Assembly: GCA_016207545.1 (NCBI GenBank) | Contig: JACQPO010000208.1 | Coordinates: 1 to 7,602, forward strand | Origin: Methanobacteriota archaeon | GTDB lineage: Archaea > Thermoplasmatota > Thermoplasmata > RBG-16-68-12 > EA-27 | Length of the DNA: 7,602 nucleotides | Direction of reading: 5' to 3' | Shown here: positions 1 through 6,234 of the stretch, one piece after another | Layout of the letters: each line of letters begins with the position of its first letter | Numbering within the stretch: position 1 is the stretch's first letter | Translations under genes and position numbers: made by a program | Notes under the pieces: generated by a model | Databases searched by the model: none | The model's input: only the letters and a program-made list of their open reading frames with translations | Told to the model about the DNA's origin: nothing

Positions 1-1
1 C

Positions 2-259
2 GGGCCGTCCGCAATCGGCCGCGACTGCATCATCGGGCCAGATACCCACGTCGGCCCCTACACGGCGATTGGGGACGGGAGCGTCCTCCTTGGAGCGGAC
101 ATCGAGGATTCCATCGTCGTCGGGGAGTGCCGGATCGAGACACCGAGGAAGATTGTTGGCAGCCTCATCGGGCGCCACGCGACGATTCGGTCCGGCGATG
201 CAATCCTGCCTCGGGGACTGCGCCTCGTCGTCGGCGAGAATAGTACCCTCGTCCTCTGA
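2..259 (+). CDS. Sugar-phosphate nucleotidyltransferase, C-terminal part (5' truncated)
   Basis: This is the last 85 codons of a gene that begins before the window. The peptide has hexapeptide-repeat character (IGRDCIIGP, THVGPYTAIGDGSVL), followed by IEDSIVVGECRIE, then IVGSLIGRHATI and LVVGENSTLVL at the end. This is the left-handed beta-helix tail seen in long archaeal/bacterial glucose-1-phosphate thymidylyltransferase-like proteins (the RmlA-long type), which make NDP-sugars in the cytoplasm for surface glycans. The N-terminal nucleotide-binding domain is outside the window, so the substrate (dTTP or UTP, glucose-1-P or another sugar) cannot be decided. The gene ends with TGA at 257-259, only 3 bases from the stop of the convergent gene. 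A related hexapeptide-repeat acyl- or nucleotidyltransferase is the main alternative. Confidence 0.8.
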   Translation, partial: GPSAIGRDCIIGPDTHVGPYTAIGDGSVLLGADIEDSIVVGECRIETPRKIVGSLIGRHATIRSGDAILPRGLRLVVGENSTLVL

Positions 260-262
260 ATG

Positions 263-835
263 TCACGCGAGCGCGTCGAGGGCGAGGAGGACGCCCGCCG
301 CGACGAAGAGCGCGGCGACGATCCGGTCGAGGATCCGGGCGGGGACCAGCTTGGTCAGGCGGTCGCCTACGAGGACCGCGAGGCCCATGAGGAGGGCCAG
401 GGCCAGCGCCGCGCCTGCGAACACCTCCCCCGGCGCTTGGGTCGCGGCGGCCAGGGCGAGGATTGCGAGCTGCGTCTTGTCCCCGAGTTCCCCGAGGGCG
501 ACGAGGGCGAACGACGCGAGGAACACGTTTCGTGCCCGGACCTCGGGCGCCGGCGGCTCCGGGCGCGAACGTTTCCAGAACAGGTACAGACCGAGGGCCA
601 CGAACGCGGCGGCAACGGAGACCTGAATCGCGGTGAGGGGAACGACACCAAGGAGGGCGGCGCCCGCGACGGCCGCGAGGGCCGCCATGAGGGCCTCCGC
701 CGTCGTGGCCCCGAGCCACACGGGACCCCGCGGGTGGCGGGCCGCAAGGCCAACGACGAGAAGCTGCGTCTTGTCGCCCAGCTCCGCGAGCCCCACAAGG
801 GCGAACGCGGCGGCGAACGCGGCCCAAGAGGCCAT
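263..835 (-). CDS. UPF0016/GDT1-family membrane protein, putative Mn2+/Ca2+ transporter
   Basis: The 190-residue, very hydrophobic protein has two homologous halves. Each carries the family signature E-x-G-D-K-T: E18-L-G-D21-K22-T23 in the first helix and E116-L-G-D119-K120-T121 in the second half. This duplicated acidic motif defines the UPF0016 family (yeast Gdt1, human TMEM165, bacterial MneA types), membrane proteins that move Mn2+ or Ca2+ against protons. About six membrane helices are visible, with a charged Arg/Pro linker at about residues 88-102. Length is normal for the two-repeat prokaryotic form. I chose the ATG at 835 because the first helix and motif follow directly, as is usual in the family. 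An in-frame ATG at 916 would add 39 polar residues and overlap the divergent gene's start. Ion specificity cannot be read from the sequence. Confidence 0.88.
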   Translation of the reverse strand: MASWAAFAAAFALVGLAELGDKTQLLVVGLAARHPRGPVWLGATTAEALMAALAAVAGAALLGVVPLTAIQVSVAAAFVALGLYLFWKRSRPEPPAPEVRARNVFLASFALVALGELGDKTQLAILALAAATQAPGEVFAGAALALALLMGLAVLVGDRLTKLVPARILDRIVAALFVAAGVLLALDALA

Positions 836-914
836 GACTCCCGGGAGGCCTACCGGGACAAGAGACTTCCGTCCGAGAAGTTTCAAGTACGGCTCCCGTG
901 TACCGCGGTCGTCC
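836..914. promoter_or_regulatory. Short divergent intergenic region, probable bidirectional promoter
   Basis: This 79-base gap separates the starts of the UPF0016 gene (minus) and the zinc-ribbon membrane protein (plus). The only AT-richer stretch is at 878-889 (AAGTTTCAAGTA). Its centre is about 30 bases before the plus-strand ATG at 915, a plausible but weak TATA position for a near-leaderless transcript. It lies about 50 bases from the minus-strand start at 835, which would need a short leader. No strong TATA box is present on either strand. Confidence 0.3.
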
Positions 915-1304
915 ATGCCCTTGCTGCCTCGACCCCCGTGGGCACGCACCCTGGAGCGGTGCCCGAACTGCCTCGACGCGATTCCGGACGAACGGGCGTT
1001 CGTCTGCGACCGCTGCGGATACCAGTTCCGCATGCCGCTCGTGTCCCTCGTCGGACTCGGACTCCTCGTGGCGGCGCTGGCCTGCTTCTTCGTCAGCGCG
1101 TTCGGCGGCTTCCTGTTCCCGTGGCCGAACCTCCCGTTCGAGATTCCGTTCCTAGAGAACCCAACCCCCGAAGATCTGCAAAGCCTGTACGTGTGGATTG
1201 GCGTCGTGCTGTTCTTCGCGGCCCTCGCCGCCGTCGGCGCGGGCGCCTACCTGGCCCGGCGGAGCACGGAGCGGGTCCTCGAGGGCGGCGGCCGGCCCGC
1301 GTAG
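915..1304 (+). CDS. Small zinc-ribbon protein with two membrane helices
   Basis: The 129-residue protein opens with a short zinc ribbon (C16-P-N-C19, then C31-D-R-C34-G-Y) and continues with two hydrophobic segments at about residues 41-63 and 91-114. They are joined by a Pro/acidic loop (about 67-90), and the C-terminus starts LARRSTER. The positive residues after helix two suggest that both the ribbon and the tail are cytoplasmic, with the loop outside. The reading frame is open much further upstream (to 633), but that part is Arg/Ala/Ser-rich and lies antisense to the UPF0016 gene. The ATG at 915 is therefore preferred, since the ribbon follows almost at once. Small N-terminal zinc-ribbon membrane proteins are common and mostly uncharacterised in archaea; no specific function can be assigned. 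It ends 3 bases before the convergent PolD stop. Confidence 0.75.
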   Translation: MPLLPRPPWARTLERCPNCLDAIPDERAFVCDRCGYQFRMPLVSLVGLGLLVAALACFFVSAFGGFLFPWPNLPFEIPFLENPTPEDLQSLYVWIGVVLFFAALAAVGAGAYLARRSTERVLEGGGRPA

Positions 1305-1307
1305 GCC

Positions 1308-4300
1308 TCAGAAGAAGTCGTCGAGTTTCAGGTTCTGCTTCGACTCGCTCGTGAACAGCGATCGCATCGCCTCCTCCATGAGGGCGATCCGCTGCCGCAG
1401 GTAGTTCGACACCTCGTACTCGTCCGTAATCCGCTTCGTGACCTCGAGGTACTTCCGCACGGACTTCTCGTGCACGGTGAGCGTCAGGTTGCCGCCGCAC
1501 GCCTTGCGGACCCCGCCGGAGCCCGCGAGTTGCCGCGTGCACTTCCCCCGAAGCGGCAGGCGCCGGTAGTCCGCGTTGCACTTCGTGCACCGGAACTTCT
1601 GGCTCGAGAACGCCTTCATGTTCCCGATCATGTCCGGCAGCAGGTGGTGGTTCACGATCCGCGTGACGACGTCGTCGGGGTCGACCGCGCGGATCTTCCG
1701 CGCGAGCTCGAGTTGGGCCGCGAGCTTCTCCTCCATGTCCCCTTGCGTGTACGTCGACACCGGAGGACCCGCGTTCGGGTCGCCGCCGTCGTGCGTGAAC
1801 CCGAACCCCTCGTATTGGAGGACGCTACCGACACGCTTTCCGACGAGGTCGAGGAGCGGTTCGACCTCCTTCGGATGCGCGTACCGCTGAGTCGCTTCGT
1901 AAAACTCGATCGGGTACGTCGCGGACACGTCGAGGTTGTGCGCTTCCTTGTCGATCTCGTTCGGGTCGATGCGCGTGGTCAGGACGAGCGGTGCGTCCAT
2001 GAGGCCGCCGCGGCTCTCCGGGAGGAATGAGCGGGAGAAGTTGAGGAGCGCGTCGAGGAGCAGGATGAGGGAGTCCTCATCGCCATCGCAGTTCCGGCGG
2101 CGGGCCGCAATGAGGAACGGATGCGCGAAGGCCCCGCGCACGGGCGTGTACCCGATGATTCGCGCGAGGACCCCGCCGCTCGTGTGGGGCGCGAGCGTGA
2201 CGACCGCGTGGCCGATCAGGTCCTCCGGGGCGCGCGCTTCATAGAACGGCGGCAACCCGTACACCTTCTGCAGCAAGTCGTCGACGAAGCCCGCAACGCG
2301 GACGAGGTACTCCCCGCACTCCCGGGAGACAACGAGGTCCTGCGGGCGGAGTTCGACGAGCTGGTCCTCGCGGACGAGTGGTTGTCCGTGCACGTCCTTC
2401 TCGTACCCGAGCTCCCGCGCGCGCGCCACGGGAAGGCCGATTTCGGCGGGACGGAAGTGCGTGAGCGGCAGGTTCGTCATGTCGAACCGGATCGTGCCGT
2501 CCTTGAACACGTTGACCTCGTGCTTCGCGCGCAGGAGGCCGCGCTCGAGCATCTCGGGCGTGCGGCTCGCGGAGATCACGCCTTGGACGCCCTTCACGTC
2601 CGGCACCTTCCCGGAGTTCACGCGCGCGACGGCGGCGTCCCACACCTCCGCGACCGGAATCGTCTGCACGCTCGGTCCGTTCCGCGGGACCGTGTGGCCG
2701 CCGCATGTGCACTTCGGGAGGAACCACCGCTTCCCGCACGACGTGCAAATCCGCAGGCCGACCTCGACCGCGATCGTGCCGGAGCGCACGGCCTCCTTCA
2801 CGAGCCGCTGGGCGCCGCCCTCCTTCCCGAGCGGGAACAACGCATGGGGCGCGGGCTGCATCTTCCGCGGCGCGGCCTTCTCGGGCCGCCCCATGCGCGC
2901 GCCGATCCGCGTGGGACCGCGCGCGCGGACGGGGATGCCGGCGAGCTGGGACACGTACGCAAGCGGATCGTCCGTCGCCACGTCGGGCTTGGCGGTGAAG
3001 CCATCCTCCGTGGGCGACAACCCGAGACATCGAAGCAACGGCAACGCGTATCGGTCCACGAGGCACTCGCCCGCGGCTTGGCGGTGGGTGACGCAGAGCT
3101 CGAGCAACGTGGTCTTCACGCGCGGCTCCGCGGGGATTCGGAGCACGTCCCCGTCGAAGGAGCCCTTCGTTAGGATCGCCTCCCGGAGCGCGCGCAGGTC
3201 GTCCACGGAGACGTCGTGCCAGAACAGGTTGTAGTTCGGGTGGAGCGGCACGTGGTGGCGCTCGCTCAGCTCAATCGCCTCCTGGGACGTCGGGTCCCGC
3301 CAGTTTGCGGGCAGCTCCCCCGCCGCGCGCCGCAGCTCCTCTCGATACCACTCAATCGCGTACGCGCCCGGCACGAGGACGTGGTTGTTTTCCAGGAACT
3401 CCCCAAACGGGACGAGGATTTCGCCGAGGTCGACGATCGTCTGCACGTCCCCTTTCATGCGTCGGGCCTGCTCCGCGTTCGGGACCGCGACGAGGTCCCC
3501 GGACCGCAGGAGGACGAGGGGCGGCTCGAGCGCATCGCACGGCGTGACCGCGGCCGCCTTCCCGGGCCGCTCGATCTTGATCTGCGTCCCGACCGCGATG
3601 AACTCGTCGAGCAGGTACATCGTGGCGGGGTGGATCGCGAGCGCCGCCAATCCCGTGCTCCGCGTCCGTCCGTACCGGAGGCGGAATCCACCTTTCCGAC
3701 TCGGGTGGCACAGGACGGGTCGGCCCGCGACGAGTTGTTGGATGAACTTGTCGCTCGGGTCGATCGCCTCCGTTTCCTCCTTCCCCTCCGTGGGCGCCTT
3801 CTCCTTGAGGTACGCGTCGAGGAACTCCCACCCGTCGATCTTCAGACGCTTCACGTGTTTCTGCAGCTTCGCGGCCTTCATGCACAGGCCGTCCGCGACG
3901 ACAAGGCACGCGCCGCCGCGCACGCGGTTCGTCTCAATCCGCGGGAGGTCGCGGTAGCCGGAAATCTCCTCGTCCTCCGTACCTTCCCCGTTCACCGCCA
4001 CGGGGCAGTTCGCGACGACGAGCTCGACCTCTTCGTCCGTCGGCACGTACTGCAGGTGTTGAACGCGCCGATACAGCCCGATTTCCTCCTTGTACCGCTC
4101 GATCTCCTCGCGCGTCGGCTGGTACCTCCCGACGCCGAGTTCGCGACGGACGATGTCTGCGATGAGCACGCTCAACGCTTGACCGGTGCCGCCCGCGGAG
4201 CGTATGGGGCCGGCGAACGACAGGTCGACGTACGTCGTCCCGTCCCGATTTCCCTTGACCCTCACGCCCGCCAATCCTTCGAGCGGCGCGACGAGGATAC

Positions 4301-4649
4301 CTTCCGTGAGGATTGCGAGGCCCACGCGCACCGCGCGTTCAATCGCCTTCTCCTTCGTTCGCGCCGGGCGGCGGGAAAGTTCCTTCGCAACGAGGATCGA
4401 CACCTCCTCGCGGTCGTGGGCCCTGCTCAACTCGCGAATCCGCGCGGTCACACCCGCGACGTCGTAGTCCTTCAGGAGCCGCTCCACGCGCGACGCGAGG
4501 TCCTCCGTCGGCGGGATTTCCACGTCGAGTTCCGGGTCGAATCCCTGGGCGCGCGCCGCGCGCGCGACCTGGTAGCATGCGTCCGCGGCAGCCTGGAGGC
4601 GGGCGAAGTATGAGTTGACCTGCTCGCTGCTCGCGACCCCCATCGCCAT
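1308..4649 (-). CDS. polC: DNA polymerase D (archaeal Pol II) large catalytic subunit DP2
   Basis: This 1113-residue protein is the catalytic subunit of the archaeal replicative polymerase PolD, which works with the DP1 exonuclease subunit (not in this window) and PCNA. The active-site signature N853-C-D855-G-D857-E-D859 is intact; the two aspartates of D-G-D are the known metal ligands of the double-psi beta-barrel catalytic core. Other family stretches are SFAGPIRSAGGTGQA (144-158), GFRLRYGRTRSTG (321-333), and a Cys cluster C635/C638/C647/C649. A second Cys cluster, C1021/C1024/C1037/C1051, lies in the C-terminal region that binds DP1 in studied enzymes. The protein ends LKLDDFF, resembling the PCNA-binding PIP box at DP2 C-termini. 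No intein is present, and the length without intein is usual. The ATG at 4649 has a Shine-Dalgarno match; a second in-frame ATG sits two codons later. The symbol polC is used for archaeal DP2 and is not bacterial PolC. Confidence 0.98.
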   Translation of the reverse strand: MAMGVASSEQVNSYFARLQAAADACYQVARAARAQGFDPELDVEIPPTEDLASRVERLLKDYDVAGVTARIRELSRAHDREEVSILVAKELSRRPARTKEKAIERAVRVGLAILTEGILVAPLEGLAGVRVKGNRDGTTYVDLSFAGPIRSAGGTGQALSVLIADIVRRELGVGRYQPTREEIERYKEEIGLYRRVQHLQYVPTDEEVELVVANCPVAVNGEGTEDEEISGYRDLPRIETNRVRGGACLVVADGLCMKAAKLQKHVKRLKIDGWEFLDAYLKEKAPTEGKEETEAIDPSDKFIQQLVAGRPVLCHPSRKGGFRLRYGRTRSTGLAALAIHPATMYLLDEFIAVGTQIKIERPGKAAAVTPCDALEPPLVLLRSGDLVAVPNAEQARRMKGDVQTIVDLGEILVPFGEFLENNHVLVPGAYAIEWYREELRRAAGELPANWRDPTSQEAIELSERHHVPLHPNYNLFWHDVSVDDLRALREAILTKGSFDGDVLRIPAEPRVKTTLLELCVTHRQAAGECLVDRYALPLLRCLGLSPTEDGFTAKPDVATDDPLAYVSQLAGIPVRARGPTRIGARMGRPEKAAPRKMQPAPHALFPLGKEGGAQRLVKEAVRSGTIAVEVGLRICTSCGKRWFLPKCTCGGHTVPRNGPSVQTIPVAEVWDAAVARVNSGKVPDVKGVQGVISASRTPEMLERGLLRAKHEVNVFKDGTIRFDMTNLPLTHFRPAEIGLPVARARELGYEKDVHGQPLVREDQLVELRPQDLVVSRECGEYLVRVAGFVDDLLQKVYGLPPFYEARAPEDLIGHAVVTLAPHTSGGVLARIIGYTPVRGAFAHPFLIAARRRNCDGDEDSLILLLDALLNFSRSFLPESRGGLMDAPLVLTTRIDPNEIDKEAHNLDVSATYPIEFYEATQRYAHPKEVEPLLDLVGKRVGSVLQYEGFGFTHDGGDPNAGPPVSTYTQGDMEEKLAAQLELARKIRAVDPDDVVTRIVNHHLLPDMIGNMKAFSSQKFRCTKCNADYRRLPLRGKCTRQLAGSGGVRKACGGNLTLTVHEKSVRKYLEVTKRITDEYEVSNYLRQRIALMEEAMRSLFTSESKQNLKLDDFF

Positions 4650-4654
4650 CCCTT

Positions 4655-4658
4655 CTCC
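4655..4658 (-). promoter_or_regulatory. Shine-Dalgarno site for PolD large subunit
   Basis: On the minus strand GGAG lies five bases before the ATG at 4649, a standard spacing. It supports that ATG over the ATG two codons further in (4643), and implies a leadered transcript, unlike the apparently leaderless plus-strand genes in this window. Confidence 0.5.
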
Positions 4659-4693
4659 ACGCGTTGAGAAGCGGGACGGGATGCGGGACGAGT

Positions 4694-4701
4694 GTTAAAA
4701 T
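4694..4701 (-). promoter_or_regulatory. Probable TATA box of the PolD gene
   Basis: On the minus strand the 8-mer ATTTTAAC is the AT-rich island nearest the gene in very GC-rich surroundings. Its centre is about 48 bases before the ATG. With archaeal TATA-to-start spacing of about 25 bases, transcription would begin near 4672 and leave a leader of about 22 bases that includes the GGAG site. Confidence 0.5.
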
Positions 4702-4755
4702 CATTTGCACCATCGACAGGCGCAGTGGCCGCGACGGTGTGGCGACCGTGCATGA

Positions 4756-4797
4756 CCATCCCAAACGCTGGACTTCGCTCGCGAAGCGTCATGATGG
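4756..4797. repeat. Extended imperfect inverted repeat (possible RNA hairpin or operator)
   Basis: Nested complementary arms can be read: CCATC (4756-4760) with GATGG (4793-4797), ACGCT (4765-4769) with AGCGT (4785-4789), and an inner TCG/CGA around a CTCG loop. An alternative inner pairing is CTTCGC (4773-4778) with GCGAAG (4781-4786), which as double-stranded DNA is a near-perfect 14-base palindrome. It sits in the middle of the divergent gap, away from both TATA boxes. Confidence 0.45.
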
Positions 4798-4859
4798 GCG
4801 TCTTGCGCGGGAGGCCAGGGCCCGTCGGAAAGCTGGCGCCCCATATGCAGAGTTCACGA

Positions 4860-4873
4860 ACCCGAATCCGGGT
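4860..4873. repeat. Short inverted repeat upstream of thioredoxin promoter
   Basis: ACCCG (4860-4864) and CGGGT (4869-4873) flank a 4-base loop AATC, and the 8-base palindrome GTCTAGAC overlaps the right end (4872-4879). It lies about 48 bases upstream of the thioredoxin TATA-like box. It is short enough to occur by chance in GC-rich DNA. Confidence 0.3.
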
Positions 4874-4920
4874 CTAGACGCGGCCTTGCGCGCGAGGTCA
4901 CCGCGAGCCTTGGAGGAAAC

Positions 4921-4928
4921 GTTTACAT
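4921..4928 (+). promoter_or_regulatory. TATA-like box of the thioredoxin gene
   Basis: GTTTACAT is preceded by the purine-rich GGAGGAAAC, which could serve as the TFB-recognition element. Its centre is about 28 bases before the ATG at 4953, the spacing expected for an essentially leaderless archaeal transcript. No Shine-Dalgarno motif sits before that ATG, which agrees. Confidence 0.5.
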
Positions 4929-4952
4929 GCAACGGTCCGTGTCGTCACGCCG

Positions 4953-5303
4953 ATGGCAATCGTCGACGTCGCGACGGCGGAGGAGTTTCGGCGCCACGTC
5001 CTCGAGGCGAAGGAACCGACCGTCGTCATGTTCTGGGCCGCGTGGTGCCCCTTCTGCCGCGCGTTCAAGCCGACGTTCGACCGATACGCGGACAAGTACG
5101 GGGCTCGATTCGCCCGCGTGAGCTTGGACGAGTACGACAACCCGCTGTGGGACTCATACGCCGTGAACGTCGTTCCCTCCCTCGCATACTTCCAGGACGG
5201 TGCGCTCACGGCGCGCAAGGACGGCCGGCTCGGACGCGGGCTGACAGAGGCGGAACTCGACGCGTTCCTGCGCCAGGTGTTGCCCGCGGCGCGCGCGACG
5301 TGA
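4953..5303 (+). CDS. Thioredoxin-fold protein with CPFC active site
   Basis: This 116-residue single-domain thioredoxin is about the usual length. The redox motif W31-C32-P-F-C35 follows the strand TVVMFWAA, and the cis-proline region V-V-P75-S-L-A-Y-F is present, as is the terminal helix ELDAFLRQVL. It has no signal peptide or membrane segment, so it should act in the cytoplasm as a thiol-disulfide oxidoreductase. The dipeptide between the cysteines is Pro-Phe rather than the classic Gly-Pro of thioredoxins, so the redox potential and partner could differ, and a substrate-specific role is possible. The ATG at 4953 is chosen because the first beta-alpha unit begins at once (IVDVATAEEFRRHV). 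It appears to be a one-gene unit with its own TATA-like box; the next gene has a separate one. Confidence 0.9.
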   Translation: MAIVDVATAEEFRRHVLEAKEPTVVMFWAAWCPFCRAFKPTFDRYADKYGARFARVSLDEYDNPLWDSYAVNVVPSLAYFQDGALTARKDGRLGRGLTEAELDAFLRQVLPAARAT

Positions 5304-5333
5304 ACTTCTCCTATGGATAGCCACCCGCCAACG

Positions 5334-5341
5334 TTTTTATA
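5334..5341 (+). promoter_or_regulatory. TATA box of the KaiC-like/wHTH operon
   Basis: TTTTTATA centred near 5337 lies about 27 bases before the GTG at 5364, so transcription should begin at or next to the start codon. The run of five T residues could also help end transcription of the thioredoxin gene, which stops 30 bases upstream. Confidence 0.7.
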
Positions 5342-5363
5342 GAAACACCCGAAATGGTCGCGC

Positions 5364-6233
5364 GTGCGGAAGATTCGCACCGGGATTTTCGGGCTTAATC
5401 CCCTCCTCGACGGGGGGTTCAACGAGCACTCTACGACCGTCGTGATCGGGGCGTCCGGCGCCGGGAAGACGACGTTCGCGACCCAGTTCCTCCGCCGGGC
5501 CCTCGTCGAGGGGCAGGAGGGCATCTTCGTTTCCCTCGACGAGAACAAGGAGCAGATCATCCGGGAGGCGGTCGAGATGGGGTGGTCCGACATCCTCGAC
5601 TACCTCGACGACGAGCTGCTCGTGTTCATCGACGCGTCCGGGCGGGAGTTCTCGAGCTTCATCCGGAAGGAGCTGCCCGCGTTCGTGGACGACTGGCGGG
5701 GCGCGAACGCGCGGATTGCGATCGACCCGCTCACGCCCGTGATGTGGACGACGAAGGACCCCTACGATCAGCGGGACCTCATCGGGTTCATGCTCAAGGA
5801 GACGCGGAAGGTCGGCACGGTCCTGGCGACCCTCGAGGAGCACGGGCCGGGAGACCTCACGGGGGCCGAGACGATCATTCCGATGTACCTCGCGGATTCC
5901 GTGATCCACCTGCGGTACCGCCCGCTCGAGGGGCCGAACTCTCGCCGGCTGAAGATCGTGAAGGCTCGGAGCACGCGCCACAGCGAGCTGTCCCATCCGT
6001 ACCACATCGTGAAGGGGTTGGGGCTCATCGTGGAGCAAGGGGAGTTCCGCCCGCGCGGCGGCGCTCGGATCCCCAGCCAGCTCAAGGTGCTCCTGGAACA
6101 AAAGAAGACGTTGCCGCCCGCCGTGCGGGAACGCGTGGGGAAGGCGCTCGAACTGCTGACGGACGACGATTTCCGAGGGTTGAAGCCGGAAGAGGTGTTC
6201 TCCTACATCATCGGGGAGTACGAGGAGGGGTGA
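5364..6233 (+). CDS. KaiC-like RecA-superfamily ATPase
   Basis: This 289-residue protein has one KaiC/RadA-type ATPase domain. It begins with the family entry motif TGIFGLNPLLDGGF (6-19), followed by Walker A G29-A-S-G-A-G-K35-T-T37, an acidic SLDEN (57-61) where KaiC proteins carry catalytic acidic residues, and a Walker B-like strand ending at D121 (ARIAIDPLTPV). A late basic stretch, KARSTRHSELSHPYHI (200-215), matches the KaiC region that follows the core and contacts nucleotide. Residues from about 235 to the end form a charged, helix-rich extension beyond the usual single domain. The start must be the GTG at 5364: an in-frame TAG lies at 5340-5342 with no other start codon between. Stand-alone archaeal KaiC-like ATPases are thought to act in signalling, with targets mostly unknown. 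The stop is 1 base from the next gene's start, so the pair is probably co-translated and works together. Confidence 0.92.
   Translation: MRKIRTGIFGLNPLLDGGFNEHSTTVVIGASGAGKTTFATQFLRRALVEGQEGIFVSLDENKEQIIREAVEMGWSDILDYLDDELLVFIDASGREFSSFIRKELPAFVDDWRGANARIAIDPLTPVMWTTKDPYDQRDLIGFMLKETRKVGTVLATLEEHGPGDLTGAETIIPMYLADSVIHLRYRPLEGPNSRRLKIVKARSTRHSELSHPYHIVKGLGLIVEQGEFRPRGGARIPSQLKVLLEQKKTLPPAVRERVGKALELLTDDDFRGLKPEEVFSYIIGEYEEG
6224..6228 (+). promoter_or_regulatory. Shine-Dalgarno site inside the ATPase 3' end
   Basis: GGAGG lies within the last codons of the ATPase gene, six bases before the GTG at 6235. It supports the GTG over the in-frame ATG at 6259, which has no such motif, and indicates translation coupled to the upstream gene. 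Confidence 0.65.
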
Positions 6234-6234
6234 G

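Larger units (their letters stand above)
4650..4952. other. Non-coding divergent region between PolD and thioredoxin genes
   Basis: No convincing gene lies in these 303 bases. An open frame from 4692 to 4877 encodes 61 residues of low-complexity Arg/Pro/Val-rich peptide with no recognisable domain and overlaps the PolD promoter. The stretch holds the PolD promoter at its left end, the thioredoxin promoter at its right end, and two inverted repeats in the middle. It is long for this otherwise tightly packed window, so a small RNA or regulatory site is possible. I could not fold it into a tRNA and see no match to a known RNA class. Confidence 0.6.

Noticed and set aside
633..914. Upstream extension of the zinc-ribbon membrane protein frame
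   Set aside because: The extra 94 residues are Ala/Arg/Ser-rich and antisense to the UPF0016 gene; the ATG at 915 leads directly into the ribbon.
836..916. Longer UPF0016 start at 916
   Set aside because: It adds 39 polar residues before the first helix, unlike the family, and overlaps the start of the divergent gene.
260..1354. 364-codon plus-strand open frame starting right after the nucleotidyltransferase stop
   Set aside because: The translation is Arg/Gly/Glu-rich and runs opposite the UPF0016 gene and in the wrong frame through the zinc-ribbon gene, both of which have clear motifs.
2121..3173. 350-codon open frame antisense to PolD
   Set aside because: Arg/Glu/His-rich low-complexity translation overlapping the well-supported PolD coding sequence; no promoter or start signal.
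3216..4613. 465-codon open frame antisense to PolD
   Set aside because: Composition is Arg/Val/Leu/Asp-rich with no recognisable domain; it mirrors codon bias of a real, highly conserved GC-rich gene on the other strand.
4692..4877. 61-codon open frame in the PolD-thioredoxin gap
   Set aside because: No domain, low-complexity composition, overlaps the PolD promoter; the hairpin structure explains the region better.
4851..4880. tRNA T-arm-like sequence (GTTC and ACCCGAATCCGGGT)
   Set aside because: No matching acceptor, D-arm or anticodon arm could be placed around it on either strand.
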